A stretch of 58,665 bases of DNA from a virus, in IMG/VR virus record IMGVR_UViG_3300036766_000466, positions 1-58,665 of that record. One strand, 5' to 3'. The notes under the pieces are model-generated. The model searched no databases. It saw only the letters and a program-made list of their open reading frames with translations, and was not told the DNA's origin. This document shows positions 25,296 to 34,278 of this stretch, piece after piece. How positions within the stretch are numbered: the stretch's first letter is position 1; every line of letters starts with the position of its first letter. A program made the position numbers and the translations under genes.

Positions 25296-25703
25296 ATGTT
25301 AAGTCATAAAGAAATACTACGGCGCAAAAGATTAAGAACCCACCCATCACATTTAGGAATCCCACATTCTGAAAAAACAAAACGCATACTATCTGAAAAA
25401 GCAAAATTACGGACAGGCATAAACTCAACTCACTGGCACGGAGGAAGAATGATGATAGGTGGCTATTGGTATATTCTTTCGCCTGGCCATCCAAATAAAA
25501 CTCAGATGGGTTATGTCGCTGAGCATCGGTTAATGATTGAAAAAAAGATAGGGCGTTTTTTAACAGCTCAAGAAGTTGTCCACCATATAAACGGAATAAA
25601 GACTGACAACTTAGAATCCAATCTAGTAATGTGTCAATCACAAAGCGAACACGCCAACCACCACAATAAACCAAGAAATAAAAAAGGTCGGTTTTACTGT
25701 TAA
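25296..25703 (+). CDS. HNH homing endonuclease, plus strand, 135 aa
   Basis: NUMOD-like N-terminal part (HPSHLGIPHSEKTKRILSEK), then GGYWYI, AEHRLMIEKKIGRFL and EVVHHINGIKTDN, SNLVMC as the His-Asn-His core (HNH_3 type). The only clear plus-strand gene in the window, inserted between metK and a methyltransferase and driven by its own consensus promoter. The start at 25296 suits the promoter; no ribosome binding site is seen, consistent with leaderless translation. An ATG at 25266 would lie upstream of the predicted transcript. Confidence 0.8.
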   Translation: MLSHKEILRRKRLRTHPSHLGIPHSEKTKRILSEKAKLRTGINSTHWHGGRMMIGGYWYILSPGHPNKTQMGYVAEHRLMIEKKIGRFLTAQEVVHHINGIKTDNLESNLVMCQSQSEHANHHNKPRNKKGRFYC

Positions 25704-25706
25704 TTT

Positions 25707-26828
25707 TTAGCATGACAGCACCACTGGAACCTCCCACGTAAATTCTGGTTCGTTTCGTCCAAAATGCCCGAACGCCGCGGTCTTCTGGTAGATGGGCCTC
25801 AAAAGGTCAAGCGAGGTAATAATGCCCTTCGGGGTTAAATCGAATGCCTTATGGACGGCCTTCTCGATGTCTCCGATTGGCACCGTTTCTGTTCCGTATG
25901 TCTCGATGGCAACGGAAACGGGCTCCGCGACTCCAATCGCATAGGCGATCTGGATCTCGCACTTTGATGCCGCGCCGGAGGCCACAACGCTCTTTGCGAT
26001 GCGCCTGGCGACGTAGGCGGCTGATCGGTCAACCTTTGATGGGTCTTTTCCGGAGAAGGCTCCTCCGCCGTGGTTTGCAGCCCCGCCGTAGGTGTCACAG
26101 ATAATCTTGCGCCCGGTCAGCCCAGTGTCTGCCTGTGGGCCCCCAACCTCAAACCGTCCGGTAGGGTTCACGAGGATTTTCATTTCTCCTGACAATTCCT
26201 GTGGGATTTGATTACGAACGAGGGTCTCAATTTCAGCCCGCATATCGCCCATAACAACGTCTGTCGCGTGATGAGCACTAACAACGACCGTTCGTACTGC
26301 CACTGGTTTCCCGTCCCTATATTCGACAGTTACCTGGCTCTTCCCATCCGGCCGCAGATAGTCGATAACGCCACTTTTTCGGCTCTCAGATAGGGCCCGC
26401 GTGATCCGATGGGCCAGCGTGATAGCTAAGGGCATAAGCTCCGGAGTCTCATCACAGGCGTACCCAAACATCATGCCCTGATCGCCCGCGCCACCGGTGT
26501 CCACGCCCATTGAAATGTCTGGGGACTGCCTTTGGATCGACGAGAGAATTCCACAGGTCTTCCCGTCAAAAATCCCCCCTTGGCCGTTGTAGCCGATATC
26601 TTTCAAGACCCCGCGCACAAGGTCAGCGACATCAACGTATGCCTTCGTTGTCATCTCGCCCGACACAACCACAAGTCCGTTTGTAACAAGAGTCTCGCAC
26701 GCAACTCGTGACAGTTTGTCTTGGGTTAGCGCGGCATCAAGTACCGCATCTGAAATTTGGTCGGCAACCTTATCTGGGTGTCCTTCGGTGACACTTTCGG
26801 ACGTGAACAGGCAATTCTTTCTTAGCAT
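25707..26828 (-). CDS. metK: S-adenosylmethionine synthetase, 373 aa
   Basis: Full-length Met[14 protein letters not shown] at the N-terminus (ATP/phosphate contacts), [12 protein letters not shown] (113-124) and [19 protein letters not shown] (254-272) are the two family signatures. E. coli MetK has 384 residues. Makes SAM from methionine and ATP as a tetramer in the cytoplasm. It lies upstream of the methyltransferases and overlaps the radical SAM gene 26822..28228 by seven bases, so SAM supply is co-expressed with SAM users. Rare in phages, where SAM-degrading enzymes are better known. Confidence 0.95.
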   Translation of the reverse strand: MLRKNCLFTSESVTEGHPDKVADQISDAVLDAALTQDKLSRVACETLVTNGLVVVSGEMTTKAYVDVADLVRGVLKDIGYNGQGGIFDGKTCGILSSIQRQSPDISMGVDTGGAGDQGMMFGYACDETPELMPLAITLAHRITRALSESRKSGVIDYLRPDGKSQVTVEYRDGKPVAVRTVVVSAHHATDVVMGDMRAEIETLVRNQIPQELSGEMKILVNPTGRFEVGGPQADTGLTGRKIICDTYGGAANHGGGAFSGKDPSKVDRSAAYVARRIAKSVVASGAASKCEIQIAYAIGVAEPVSVAIETYGTETVPIGDIEKAVHKAFDLTPKGIITSLDLLRPIYQKTAAFGHFGRNEPEFTWEVPVVLSC

Positions 26829-28228
26829 ACGATGGGTTCTTTCTGTTTATTGCGTACAAGTTCTCCGCCAAGACGGTCAAGTCCTTGATGGCTTGTGATA
26901 GCGACGTGCTTTTCCATGTGTTCGATCCGCCAATATTCTTTTTTGTTGATGTAGCCCTTCGTGATTTCAAATATTCGGTTGTGTGTCTTTCTCCCAAAAT
27001 CGATATTGATTAGCACGCGCACTAGACTATACAACCACGGCCACCGGACAACAGCAGACCAGTATTTTTGCAGACGCTCGATCTGTTTTTTTCCTTTGAT
27101 CGGAAGCGACCCTTCATCAAAAAAAGTCGAGTTTACAAGAGGCATCAAGTCTTCCTCTGATTTTACAAGACCCATTTTAACGACCCGCTTTGCTATTGCT
27201 GTACCTGGGTACGCTTGAAGAATGCTACACCATGAGAGCGTCGGTTTCATTTTCATATTAAATCTCAACGTTTCGAGTGCATCCGCGAGCGGGTCTTTAA
27301 CAGGGATCCCAAGCATGTTCTGCATGCGAAATTTAATTTTATATTTATGGAGCAACCGGCATCCAGCCTCAATAATCGCGTTTGGTTCTTCGCGGTCTAA
27401 AAACTCTCGACGTGTTTGTTCATTCCCGCTTTCGATGGCAAAGCTGACGATATGAATACCGGCTTCTTTAAGCAACTTGACCCTATCCTCAGTGATGAGC
27501 CGGGGACGGAGTTGTGCAAAGAAAGGTATTCGGACACGTTTGTAGAGACGGGTAAACTTCTCAAGCCACTGAAGGTCGATTCCAAAGATATCATCTTGAA
27601 AAGAAACAAGCTGTCCTCCGTAGTCATGAAATGTCCTTTCAATGTCCTCGATCAACCATTCCGGAGAGTGATATCTGAGCCGCTTCTCCTTCACCATATT
27701 CTGCCAATTGGTATTGGAGTTAAAACAATACTCGCATTTATAAGGGCACCCCTGGCAAGCAATGAAATTTCGGATGACGTTATCTCTGACCCCAGGAAAC
27801 TCATCATTGTAGAGTAGCAATCTGTCCGGGTGCGCCCGCGAGTCCAGGTCATCAATCGGAACGAAGTCAATCCACGGCTTCCCCTCAATGGCATGGAGAA
27901 CCGCCTCTTCAGCATCCCCCCGAATAATGATATCGGCGAAGTCCTGCTTTGACTTTGAAAAGTAAAGAAAGTGCGGCCCCCCGAATATCGTCTTGACGTG
28001 TGGGTATTTATTCTTGACCGCTCTCGCAACCGCCCCCCACCTATCTTGATCTCCTGTGAGGACTTGGAATGCCACAAAGTCCGGTTTCCACGTGGAAACA
28101 AAGCTCATTGTATTTTTTTCTTGGCAGGCTTTTGTTCGATGACCGGCACGGAGGAGGGACGCGCTCACATATTCGAGGCCAAGCGGCTCATGTGATGTGC
28201 CATCGTGAGTGATAAAAAGAATCTTCAT
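26822..28228 (-). CDS. B12-binding radical SAM protein, 468 aa
   Basis: Residues 1-120 match the B12-binding domain pattern ([51 protein letters not shown]) but without the DxHxxG that places a lower ligand, as is common for this class. Cys 161, 165 and 168 (CPYKCEYC) hold the cluster; [10 protein letters not shown] and [15 protein letters not shown] follow. Class B enzymes methylate unreactive carbons, often in sugars or antibiotics, consuming methylcobalamin and SAM. Precedes metK; substrate unknown. Confidence 0.85.
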   Translation of the reverse strand: MKILFITHDGTSHEPLGLEYVSASLLRAGHRTKACQEKNTMSFVSTWKPDFVAFQVLTGDQDRWGAVARAVKNKYPHVKTIFGGPHFLYFSKSKQDFADIIIRGDAEEAVLHAIEGKPWIDFVPIDDLDSRAHPDRLLLYNDEFPGVRDNVIRNFIACQGCPYKCEYCFNSNTNWQNMVKEKRLRYHSPEWLIEDIERTFHDYGGQLVSFQDDIFGIDLQWLEKFTRLYKRVRIPFFAQLRPRLITEDRVKLLKEAGIHIVSFAIESGNEQTRREFLDREEPNAIIEAGCRLLHKYKIKFRMQNMLGIPVKDPLADALETLRFNMKMKPTLSWCSILQAYPGTAIAKRVVKMGLVKSEEDLMPLVNSTFFDEGSLPIKGKKQIERLQKYWSAVVRWPWLYSLVRVLINIDFGRKTHNRIFEITKGYINKKEYWRIEHMEKHVAITSHQGLDRLGGELVRNKQKEPIVC

Positions 28229-28238
28229 TAAAACCCTT

Positions 28239-28490
28239 TTAGTGGGTGATAAAAATCAAAGCCTTTGAAAAGAATTGAACGACTACAGGCAAAATAAGCA
28301 GAATTATTATCGCGCCGCATCCCTGGAGAAACGCCTGCCATCTTTCTATCTTTCCAACGCGCCCGTTTTGAACACCAACTTTTGTATCTAAATTGCTCAC
28401 CGTTGTTCTTGTATCAGAGGCAAGTTGGCTTATCTTTCCAAGTTCGATCAAAACCATTTCTATGCTTGCCGTTCGACGCTCTTCGGACAA
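28239..28490 (-). CDS. small XhlA-like membrane protein, 83 aa
   Basis: N-terminal soluble coiled coil (IEMVLIELGKISQLASD...) and a single C-terminal transmembrane segment (IIILLILPVVVQFFSKALIF). That layout resembles XhlA/hemolysin-type phage proteins that help lysis, and it starts two bases from the GT9 stop. The lysis role is uncertain because it sits inside the sugar cluster. Confidence 0.5.
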   Translation of the reverse strand: MSEERRTASIEMVLIELGKISQLASDTRTTVSNLDTKVGVQNGRVGKIERWQAFLQGCGAIIILLILPVVVQFFSKALIFITH

Positions 28491-28491
28491 T

Positions 28492-29400
28492 TCAAACCCC
28501 CGTTGGTATCGGCTTTTTCCAAGTTTCTAGTATTGGTTCGAGCTTACTAAGGACATCTTGGACTGAAATCTTGGTGTTGCAGTTGACCTCATGGCGGCAG
28601 TTCGCATGGCACCGGATCACCTGGCAGTCGGCATACCCTGTTTCTTTTGCAAACAGGTGAATCACTCGATTTGATATTGGCCCGGACGTAAGAGGATTCG
28701 TAGACCCTTGAATCACGATTGTAGGCGTCTTCATGGCGTCCGCGATATAGCTCACTCCTGAATCAAGCCCCACAAAGGCCGCCGTCTGCGATAGAAAGGC
28801 CGCCAGTTCGAGGAAGGTCATCTTTCCGCATAGATCGACGGCTCCCTTCACTTTCTTGTCGTCTCGGCCCCCAACCTGGACGACCCCATAACCGGCCACT
28901 CTCAGCTCTTCGACCAGTCGATCGAAGTAAGGCCAGTCCTTTGATTCAACACCGGACGTGGTGTGAATGGCCACGCGAGGGACATCTAGGGTTATGTGCT
29001 CCGATGCCTTTAAAAAATCAGCATCCGTTGGAAACAGGTAGCACTCGCGCTCGGTAATTGGCCTGTGTCGTCCCATGCGCATCCAGTAAAAATCCAAAAG
29101 GTTCTGGTGGCGCGTCTCCTCGATCTGGTGCCAGGCGTTACACTCTCGCCTTTGTTGGATGGGACAAAACACTTTGTCGTATTCGCCTGACGCCATCTGC
29201 ATAAAAAGAAGATTCGGGTTCCAATCATCAGGGGCGTGTATCTCAAAAACTTCTGGGTTATTGGAAAAAAGCTCGCCATACATTTTGTTTGTGAACACGT
29301 GAATTTCTGAATCGGGATAGTCTTTTTTTAGCTCTCGGACGAGAGTCGTCCCGATCAAAACATCCCCGAGCGTCTTGAGCATGCAAAACATTATTTTCAC
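28492..29400 (-). CDS. family 9 glycosyltransferase (heptosyltransferase-like), 302 aa
   Basis: LGDVLIGTTLVRELKKDYPD is the GT9 N-terminal motif, and FVGLDSGVSYIADAMKTPTI followed by QGSTNP the C-terminal donor-binding motif of ADP-heptose:LPS heptosyltransferases. GT9 enzymes act at the inner membrane on lipid A core. The neighbouring heptose-activation genes make it the likely user of the product, though phage donor specificity is unknown. Two Cys clusters near the end (ADCQVIRCHANC, NCNT) may bind metal. Confidence 0.8.
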   Translation of the reverse strand: MKIMFCMLKTLGDVLIGTTLVRELKKDYPDSEIHVFTNKMYGELFSNNPEVFEIHAPDDWNPNLLFMQMASGEYDKVFCPIQQRRECNAWHQIEETRHQNLLDFYWMRMGRHRPITERECYLFPTDADFLKASEHITLDVPRVAIHTTSGVESKDWPYFDRLVEELRVAGYGVVQVGGRDDKKVKGAVDLCGKMTFLELAAFLSQTAAFVGLDSGVSYIADAMKTPTIVIQGSTNPLTSGPISNRVIHLFAKETGYADCQVIRCHANCRHEVNCNTKISVQDVLSKLEPILETWKKPIPTGV

Positions 29401-30560
29401 GCTGTCACCTCTTCCGCTCTCACAAACGCAGGCTTTGTTTTTGGCTTGTAGAGGTTAGCGACCTCCGATATAAACGCCACAGCCATATTCGCCCATGTCG
29501 CCTCACGCGCCCATTCCATCGCTTTCGCCGCCTTGTCTTTTGCCTCGCCATAGTTTGAAACAACATGCCGCATTGCCCCGCGCAGATCGTCAATATTCAC
29601 GTGACACCATTTGCTGTTTAGGGCCGCGAGACACTTTGAAATGTAGTTCGGGTCGTCGATTATTTTGAGAGACGCCTGGACTGGGTATGAATTAAACGAA
29701 TTCAAATAATCCGTGTGTGCAGACCAGTCGGCATGAATCACAGGCACCCCGGATGCCATAGCCTCAAGATATTGCATTCCAAGACCTTCTCCGCGTGAGG
29801 TAAGGACAAAGGCATCGCAAGACCTGTAAAGAGAAGCCATCGCCTGTTCTGATATCTTGTCGCCCCAGAATAAAATGCGAGGCGGGTTATCCCCTGCGAA
29901 ACGATTGGCAATTTCCTTAAATTTATTTACGCAATCCCTCCGGTGACGTTTTACGAATCCGCCAAAGTGGGATTTTATGAGTAGTGTCACCGCCTCGCTC
30001 CCGTTAAATTCTTTCACGAATGCTTCGACGACTGCCTCGAAATTCTTTCTCTCGGTGAAGTCGCCCGAAGTCAAGAATACGAATCCTTTCTTATTTGATA
30101 TGGACATCTTCGGCCCGTCCGGGTTGTACATGAACGAATCGACAGCAACAGGAAGTGCGGATATTTTATCCGCAGGTATCCCTGACTCCACCCACCCGGC
30201 ACGGTTGAACTCACTGAACACAAGAATTTTGTCCATCTCCATCAGATTGTGCATCCACGGCTGAGGGCACCGGTCAGTCTCAAAAAGGGTGTAGCAGATT
30301 GTCGGCGCGTCCTTTGTGACCGGCTGGCCTTTTGGGAGCTGGTAGATCACGTGAGGGGCGAGAGGGTTAACCCTATTTTGGGCCATACGCATAAGGCGTG
30401 ACATCACAACAGGCGACAATCCAACGCGCTCGGCATTCCAATCCTGAGACGGACGGAGTTCAATATCCACACCCATTTGGTCGAGGGCGAGAATCAGACC
30501 ACGAGAAAGCTGTTCAAACCCAGACTGGCCCCAAACGGGGGCGTAAAAAATAAGCTCCAT
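29397..30560 (-). CDS. family 4 glycosyltransferase, 387 aa
   Basis: GT-B fold; SRGEGLGMQYLEAMASGVPV is the EX7E donor-binding motif of GT4 with the retaining mechanism. The N-terminal domain starts YAPVWGQSGFEQLSRGL, the acceptor side. The start touches the stop of 30560..31003 (one-base overlap) and the stop overlaps the GT9 gene. Sugar and acceptor not known. Confidence 0.82.
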   Translation of the reverse strand: MELIFYAPVWGQSGFEQLSRGLILALDQMGVDIELRPSQDWNAERVGLSPVVMSRLMRMAQNRVNPLAPHVIYQLPKGQPVTKDAPTICYTLFETDRCPQPWMHNLMEMDKILVFSEFNRAGWVESGIPADKISALPVAVDSFMYNPDGPKMSISNKKGFVFLTSGDFTERKNFEAVVEAFVKEFNGSEAVTLLIKSHFGGFVKRHRRDCVNKFKEIANRFAGDNPPRILFWGDKISEQAMASLYRSCDAFVLTSRGEGLGMQYLEAMASGVPVIHADWSAHTDYLNSFNSYPVQASLKIIDDPNYISKCLAALNSKWCHVNIDDLRGAMRHVVSNYGEAKDKAAKAMEWAREATWANMAVAFISEVANLYKPKTKPAFVRAEEVTA

Positions 30561-31003
30561 TATTTGTGATCCCCGTCACAATTGTCATTCTTCCACGCAT
30601 CCGATTTCAGTTCATTCTTAAAATAGGCTTTCATCGCATCAAACATTTCGCCTTGAGTCTTAAGAAGATCTTTCCCTCTTTCATCTTCTTCTGGTACTGG
30701 ATCATATGTCATTCCAATAACATCTTGCATTAAAAACATTGTCTTTTTTGGCAACGGTTCATCTTCTGTTTGTGGCCGCCCATCCATGAAAAAATAAATA
30801 GACCACGGGCTATCTTCTGGTGCAATTTTTTTCCTTTCGTCTTCGCCCAAAATTAAAAACTTGATATATTTATGCCAATGATCTATGCATTCCCTTGCTG
30901 TTTTTGCCGTTGATTTAGCGGTGATGCATTGGCCAGACCTCAAATAAACAAAAACATATACTATGATATTCCCGTCCAGCTTTTTTGATACTTTTTCGTA
31001 CAT
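30560..31003 (-). CDS. hypothetical protein, 147 aa
   Basis: Unrecognised. Begins with beta-type sequence (NIIVYVFVYLRSGQ) and ends in charged helix. Tightly coupled with the GT4 gene downstream and two bases from the membrane gene upstream, so part of the cluster. May be a small adaptor or regulatory protein; nothing in it tells which. Confidence 0.5.
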   Translation of the reverse strand: MYEKVSKKLDGNIIVYVFVYLRSGQCITAKSTAKTARECIDHWHKYIKFLILGEDERKKIAPEDSPWSIYFFMDGRPQTEDEPLPKKTMFLMQDVIGMTYDPVPEEDERGKDLLKTQGEMFDAMKAYFKNELKSDAWKNDNCDGDHK

Positions 31004-31004
31004 T

Positions 31005-31250
31005 TTATTTTTCCTCTTTTATTAATCCGTCAAGAAACCACGAAGCCCCTGAAGCCATGATCGCATACGCTGTTACATCCGGCCATCCGGTAATTGGAAA
31101 GAACATTCCACAGAAAGCAAGACCAACCCAAAAACTAAGACAGGCTGTGCATTTAAACGGCTTCATGTACCGAAGCGGGGTACCTTTAAATATTATTTGA
31201 ACCAGGATCACAGAACCGTAAACAAAAAAAACGTATTTGACGAAGTCCAC
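31005..31250 (-). CDS. small membrane protein with CxxC, DUF1360-like, 81 aa
   Basis: Two or three hydrophobic segments, with a KPFKCTACLSFWVG motif in a loop after the first one, resembling DUF1360 membrane proteins (Cys-x-x-Cys followed by FW). Could be a holin-like or membrane accessory protein. Next gene starts two bases downstream. Confidence 0.5.
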   Translation of the reverse strand: MDFVKYVFFVYGSVILVQIIFKGTPLRYMKPFKCTACLSFWVGLAFCGMFFPITGWPDVTAYAIMASGASWFLDGLIKEEK

Positions 31251-31255
31251 GGTAT

Positions 31256-31321
31256 TTAGCTTCCTTTACAACAATGAGATACCCTAGGCACAGAGAATCG
31301 AATAGATATGAGCGTGTTCAT
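31256..31321 (-). CDS. possible 21-residue peptide
   Basis: ATG at 31321 with an AAGGAG site six bases upstream and TAA at 31256, filling most of the 31251-31337 gap. The only support is the ribosome binding site; it may instead be a leader peptide. No other feature is seen in the gap. Confidence 0.3.
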   Translation of the reverse strand: MNTLISIRFSVPRVSHCCKGS

Positions 31322-31337
31322 TTTTTCTCCTTAATTC

Positions 31338-32576
31338 TCATATAACAACTTCAAATTTCTTCGGCTTCATGAACGGGATTTCCATCTCCATAAACAATGC
31401 GTGCCAATCGTCGAGCACACGATCCCACGTGTAGCTCGTGGCAAAATCATACCCCGCCCTTGCTATCGAATCCCGGTACGGCTTGTCCTTGTATACCCTC
31501 AAAAACGACTTCAGGGCCGCGTCCGCGTCCGGGACAGGCCGTTGTGTAAGGTGGCTTCCTGTCCACGTAAGGGAGCCGCCGATGGGCACCAAATCGGCCC
31601 TTCCTGCGGCCCCAAGCTCTGCGCTCGCCGAGTGGTCAAGGAGGATGCACGGGAGCCCCGTAGCCATCGCCTCGAACGTGGGAAGGCCGAAACCCTCCCC
31701 TGACAGAAGCACGAAGGCATCGGCAATCTGGTAAAGCTCGGCCAGACGCTCGTTTGGAAGGAGCATCATCTCATGCCCAGAGTGAGCGACTTGGTCGAAG
31801 TACATAATGCTTCTATTTTTTAGCTCAAGCACCTGTAGCAGGTCGTCTATTTTCCACCCCATCGGATCGTCAAAGTACATGTGTGGCCACAGGATTACTT
31901 TTTCTTTTGTCTCCGGAAGCTCCGAAAACCGCTTCCATACCCTTAAAAGCTCCGGGATATTTTTCCTCGATTGGTTGCGACAGACGGTCAAAAATACAAA
32001 TTTATCTGTTAATCCGTACCGCTCTCTTATTTCCTGCCGTTTCTTTTTGTCACCAGGGTTAAACATTTTTGTATCGACGCCGTGGTAGATCGTGCGGATT
32101 CTGTTCCTTGTCTCCTGGTCAAATATGGATTTAAGAATGGCGTTTTTGGCATAGTCCGTGTATGCCACTGGGATATCAATATCCTCAATGATCGGTTTTA
32201 TGGCAGGGGGCAGGCCGCCACCGATTGGCTCACCATCAACTGGGCAATAACTACTCCACTGAAAAAATCTTCTCGTCCTGCAAATATTTGGGTCGGCAAT
32301 ATAATAAAGGTGCCAGAAGTCCCCAATGGTCAGGAGAACATCAGGTTGAAATTTATTCACAACTGAATCCAATATGTCCGCTCCGTAGTGTTGGTTATTC
32401 GTGAACCAACAGCGGATTCCTTCCGGGTTGGTTGCTGGAATCTCAGAGTGTTGGAACCAGCCAATGTGCCCGATCTCGTGTCCGCGCTTTTGAAGGCCCA
32501 AGCATAACTCATTTGTCAGTCGTCCCATTCCTGACATGATATTCAGGGAATCACTCATGCAGAGGATACGCATCAA
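31338..32576 (-). CDS. family 4 glycosyltransferase, 412 aa
   Basis: GT-B, GT4: MSDSLNIMSGMGRLTNELCL at the N-terminus, TIYHGVDTKMFNPGD mid-protein, and SGEGFGLPTFEAMATGLPCI with the EX7E residues. First gene of the accessory cluster; its ATG overlaps the stop of connector gene 32573..33079 by four bases, so the cluster is read through from the head transcript. Confidence 0.85.
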   Translation of the reverse strand: MMRILCMSDSLNIMSGMGRLTNELCLGLQKRGHEIGHIGWFQHSEIPATNPEGIRCWFTNNQHYGADILDSVVNKFQPDVLLTIGDFWHLYYIADPNICRTRRFFQWSSYCPVDGEPIGGGLPPAIKPIIEDIDIPVAYTDYAKNAILKSIFDQETRNRIRTIYHGVDTKMFNPGDKKKRQEIRERYGLTDKFVFLTVCRNQSRKNIPELLRVWKRFSELPETKEKVILWPHMYFDDPMGWKIDDLLQVLELKNRSIMYFDQVAHSGHEMMLLPNERLAELYQIADAFVLLSGEGFGLPTFEAMATGLPCILLDHSASAELGAAGRADLVPIGGSLTWTGSHLTQRPVPDADAALKSFLRVYKDKPYRDSIARAGYDFATSYTWDRVLDDWHALFMEMEIPFMKPKKFEVVI

Positions 32577-33079
32577 ATATCTCCCGGTAAAGTTTGCTGT
32601 GTGAAAAGTCGTGAGGCGATCATGTCAACTTGCGCGACCAAAATATGTGCGTCATCGGAGATTTCGCTTTTTGTATACGACACCCCTGATATATCTAGCG
32701 GCTTGTCCAAGTAGTTTTCTCCTGCTATCGCAAGGCGTGTTCCGCGCACGACGCTTAAAAAATCAACCACGAAATTCGTAATCCCCTTTCCTTCTCCAGC
32801 GGGCCGCGTTGAATCTCCAACGATTGATGTTTCGCGGGTAAGGTATTTCAAAATGAGGTAGGCGCTCACCTGGTTCACGGCCTGTTTCCTTTGGCTTGCG
32901 ACCCACGCCTCCTGTGTTCTGGCCGGCCAAAAGCACACCTTTGGCAGGGTTGGAAGGAAAACTGTGGTTAGCATCAAATCAGGGTGGATGATTTCAACGC
33001 TTCCGATGTAGGAGAGTGCGCCACCCGAAGACTTATTGTTGGCGACGAGGGTCTTTAGGCGAGGCAGGATTACATTCAC
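32573..33079 (-). CDS. head-tail connector or tail terminator, 168 aa
   Basis: Follows the DUF1320-like connector 33076..33639 by a four-base overlap, in the place of tail terminators and minor capsid connectors. Mixed alpha/beta, with a KVCFWPARTQEAWVASQRK helix and a C-terminal DMIASRLFTQQ. No family signature; assignment by synteny. Confidence 0.55.
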   Translation of the reverse strand: MNVILPRLKTLVANNKSSGGALSYIGSVEIIHPDLMLTTVFLPTLPKVCFWPARTQEAWVASQRKQAVNQVSAYLILKYLTRETSIVGDSTRPAGEGKGITNFVVDFLSVVRGTRLAIAGENYLDKPLDISGVSYTKSEISDDAHILVAQVDMIASRLFTQQTLPGDI

Positions 33080-33639
33080 GAATCAGATTCCCTGTCGTCC
33101 GCGATTTCGTCCAATAGGCCAGGACTGACCTCTTGGTTTTTAATATCATCCAGATCAAATATGGCGGGGCGGCTCTGTTGCCTTATGTCATCTGCCTCGT
33201 TCGGGACAACGCCCGCAAATTCTGGCAGTTGCATCTTGCTTTGAGATATGAGGACGAGGAATCCAGGGGACATTGGGTTTGTTGAAATATATTGATCGTA
33301 ATAATTCAGCTTTTTATCGTCTGGCATTTTTCCAAGAAGGACATGGGCACTACGCCAGACAAAGAACATGCCGATGTCAGACCCTGCCTCGTCTAAAAAT
33401 TTAGGAACCGCGGCGACAGTCGTAACAGGGACATTGTCAGCGTACACGGGGGCGAGAAAACTATTTATAAGGCGAGTGGCCCGCCGGATCGACGCGACGA
33501 TAAGCGCACCTGGGATTTCCGCCTCGTCTACTACGTGACCAGGAGAGTTTGTTTGCAGGTAGGCATTGATCTCATTACGCACGTCACCGGACGAACCGTA
33601 GAGGACTTCTGTGGAATCGGAAGGATTTAAAAAAGCCAT
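33076..33639 (-). CDS. head-tail connector, DUF1320/gp36-like, 187 aa
   Basis: N-terminal helices with IVASIRRATRLINSFLAPVYADN, then VPKFLDEAGSDIGMFFVWRS, resemble the DUF1320 (Mu gp36) connectors that form a ring under the portal. The C-terminal 60 residues are acidic and probably disordered (DDIKNQEV...DDRESDS). Order capsid, small proteins, connector fits. Confidence 0.6.
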   Translation of the reverse strand: MAFLNPSDSTEVLYGSSGDVRNEINAYLQTNSPGHVVDEAEIPGALIVASIRRATRLINSFLAPVYADNVPVTTVAAVPKFLDEAGSDIGMFFVWRSAHVLLGKMPDDKKLNYYDQYISTNPMSPGFLVLISQSKMQLPEFAGVVPNEADDIRQQSRPAIFDLDDIKNQEVSPGLLDEIADDRESDS

Positions 33640-33654
33640 TAGGAAACCCCCGTT

Positions 33655-33948
33655 TTAAGGTTGGGCGGTTTCCGTTGGCTCCGGGCCAGAGGCAATCGCC
33701 TTTTCCGCGAAGTGTTTTTTCCAAAACTCGATATCTGCGTGAACCCCAGTATAAGGCGGGAGCGCCGCGCTGACAGGCCATCCGGCATATACGAAGATCG
33801 AATAGAGTTTCGAGATCATGGCAGGCATGTTGTAACTTGGCCTGAGCTTATTCTCATTATCTTTGTCGTTTGTCAACTCGACATCGACCTCAAGAATTTT
33901 TGACAGCGCGGACAGCTTATCTTCAATCAATTTTTCCATCGAGGACAA
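33655..33948 (-). CDS. hypothetical head-region protein, 97 aa
   Basis: Helical N-terminus (MEKLIEDKLSALSKILEVDV), a middle with LYSIFVYAGWPVSAALPPYT and a C-terminal Pro/Glu tail. Its start overlaps 33923..34213 by 26 bases. Placed in the connector block, so a minor head protein is possible. No family recognised. Confidence 0.5.
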   Translation of the reverse strand: MSSMEKLIEDKLSALSKILEVDVELTNDKDNENKLRPSYNMPAMISKLYSIFVYAGWPVSAALPPYTGVHADIEFWKKHFAEKAIASGPEPTETAQP

Positions 33949-34213
33949 CTCCCTTATTTTTTGATTCTATAAGTTTTCTTGCTTTGTGTTCTGGTATACA
34001 CATCATCTTTGAAATAGCGACGGCCACCGCGTGACGGTGACCATCCGGCATGCGCTTGGATAATTCCTTCGCACGCTTTTCGTTATCATACTCCTGGCGG
34101 TTCTCGCGGGAGATCGATGCGCGTGCGGCCTGCGCGGGCGTACGCATGATCGCGTACTTCTCCCGCTTTCCCTTGTGCATCAAATAAACCGGAACAGCCA
34201 ATGACGACTTCAT
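33923..34213 (-). CDS. hypothetical basic protein, 96 aa
   Basis: Lys/Arg-rich, mostly helical (AQAARASISRENRQEYDNEKRAKELS), which suggests nucleic-acid binding or a structural basic protein. Lies between the capsid and the connector genes. Family unknown; not a typical connector. Confidence 0.5.
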   Translation of the reverse strand: MKSSLAVPVYLMHKGKREKYAIMRTPAQAARASISRENRQEYDNEKRAKELSKRMPDGHRHAVAVAISKMMCIPEHKARKLIESKNKGVVLDGKID

Positions 34214-34237
34214 GTTTCCTTTTTTTGTCCGTCTAGT

Positions 34238-34264
34238 GGTGAGCCGGGTTTTAACCGGCCCACC
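34238..34264 (-). promoter_or_regulatory. stable hairpin after the capsid gene
   Basis: A 10-bp stem (GGTGGGCCGG / CCGGCTCACC, one G-U pair in RNA) with a 7-base loop, 14 bases after the capsid stop. No T run follows on the minus strand, so it is not an ordinary terminator. It may protect the capsid mRNA 3' end or lower read-through. Confidence 0.5.
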
Positions 34265-34278
34265 AAAAGACTAAGACA

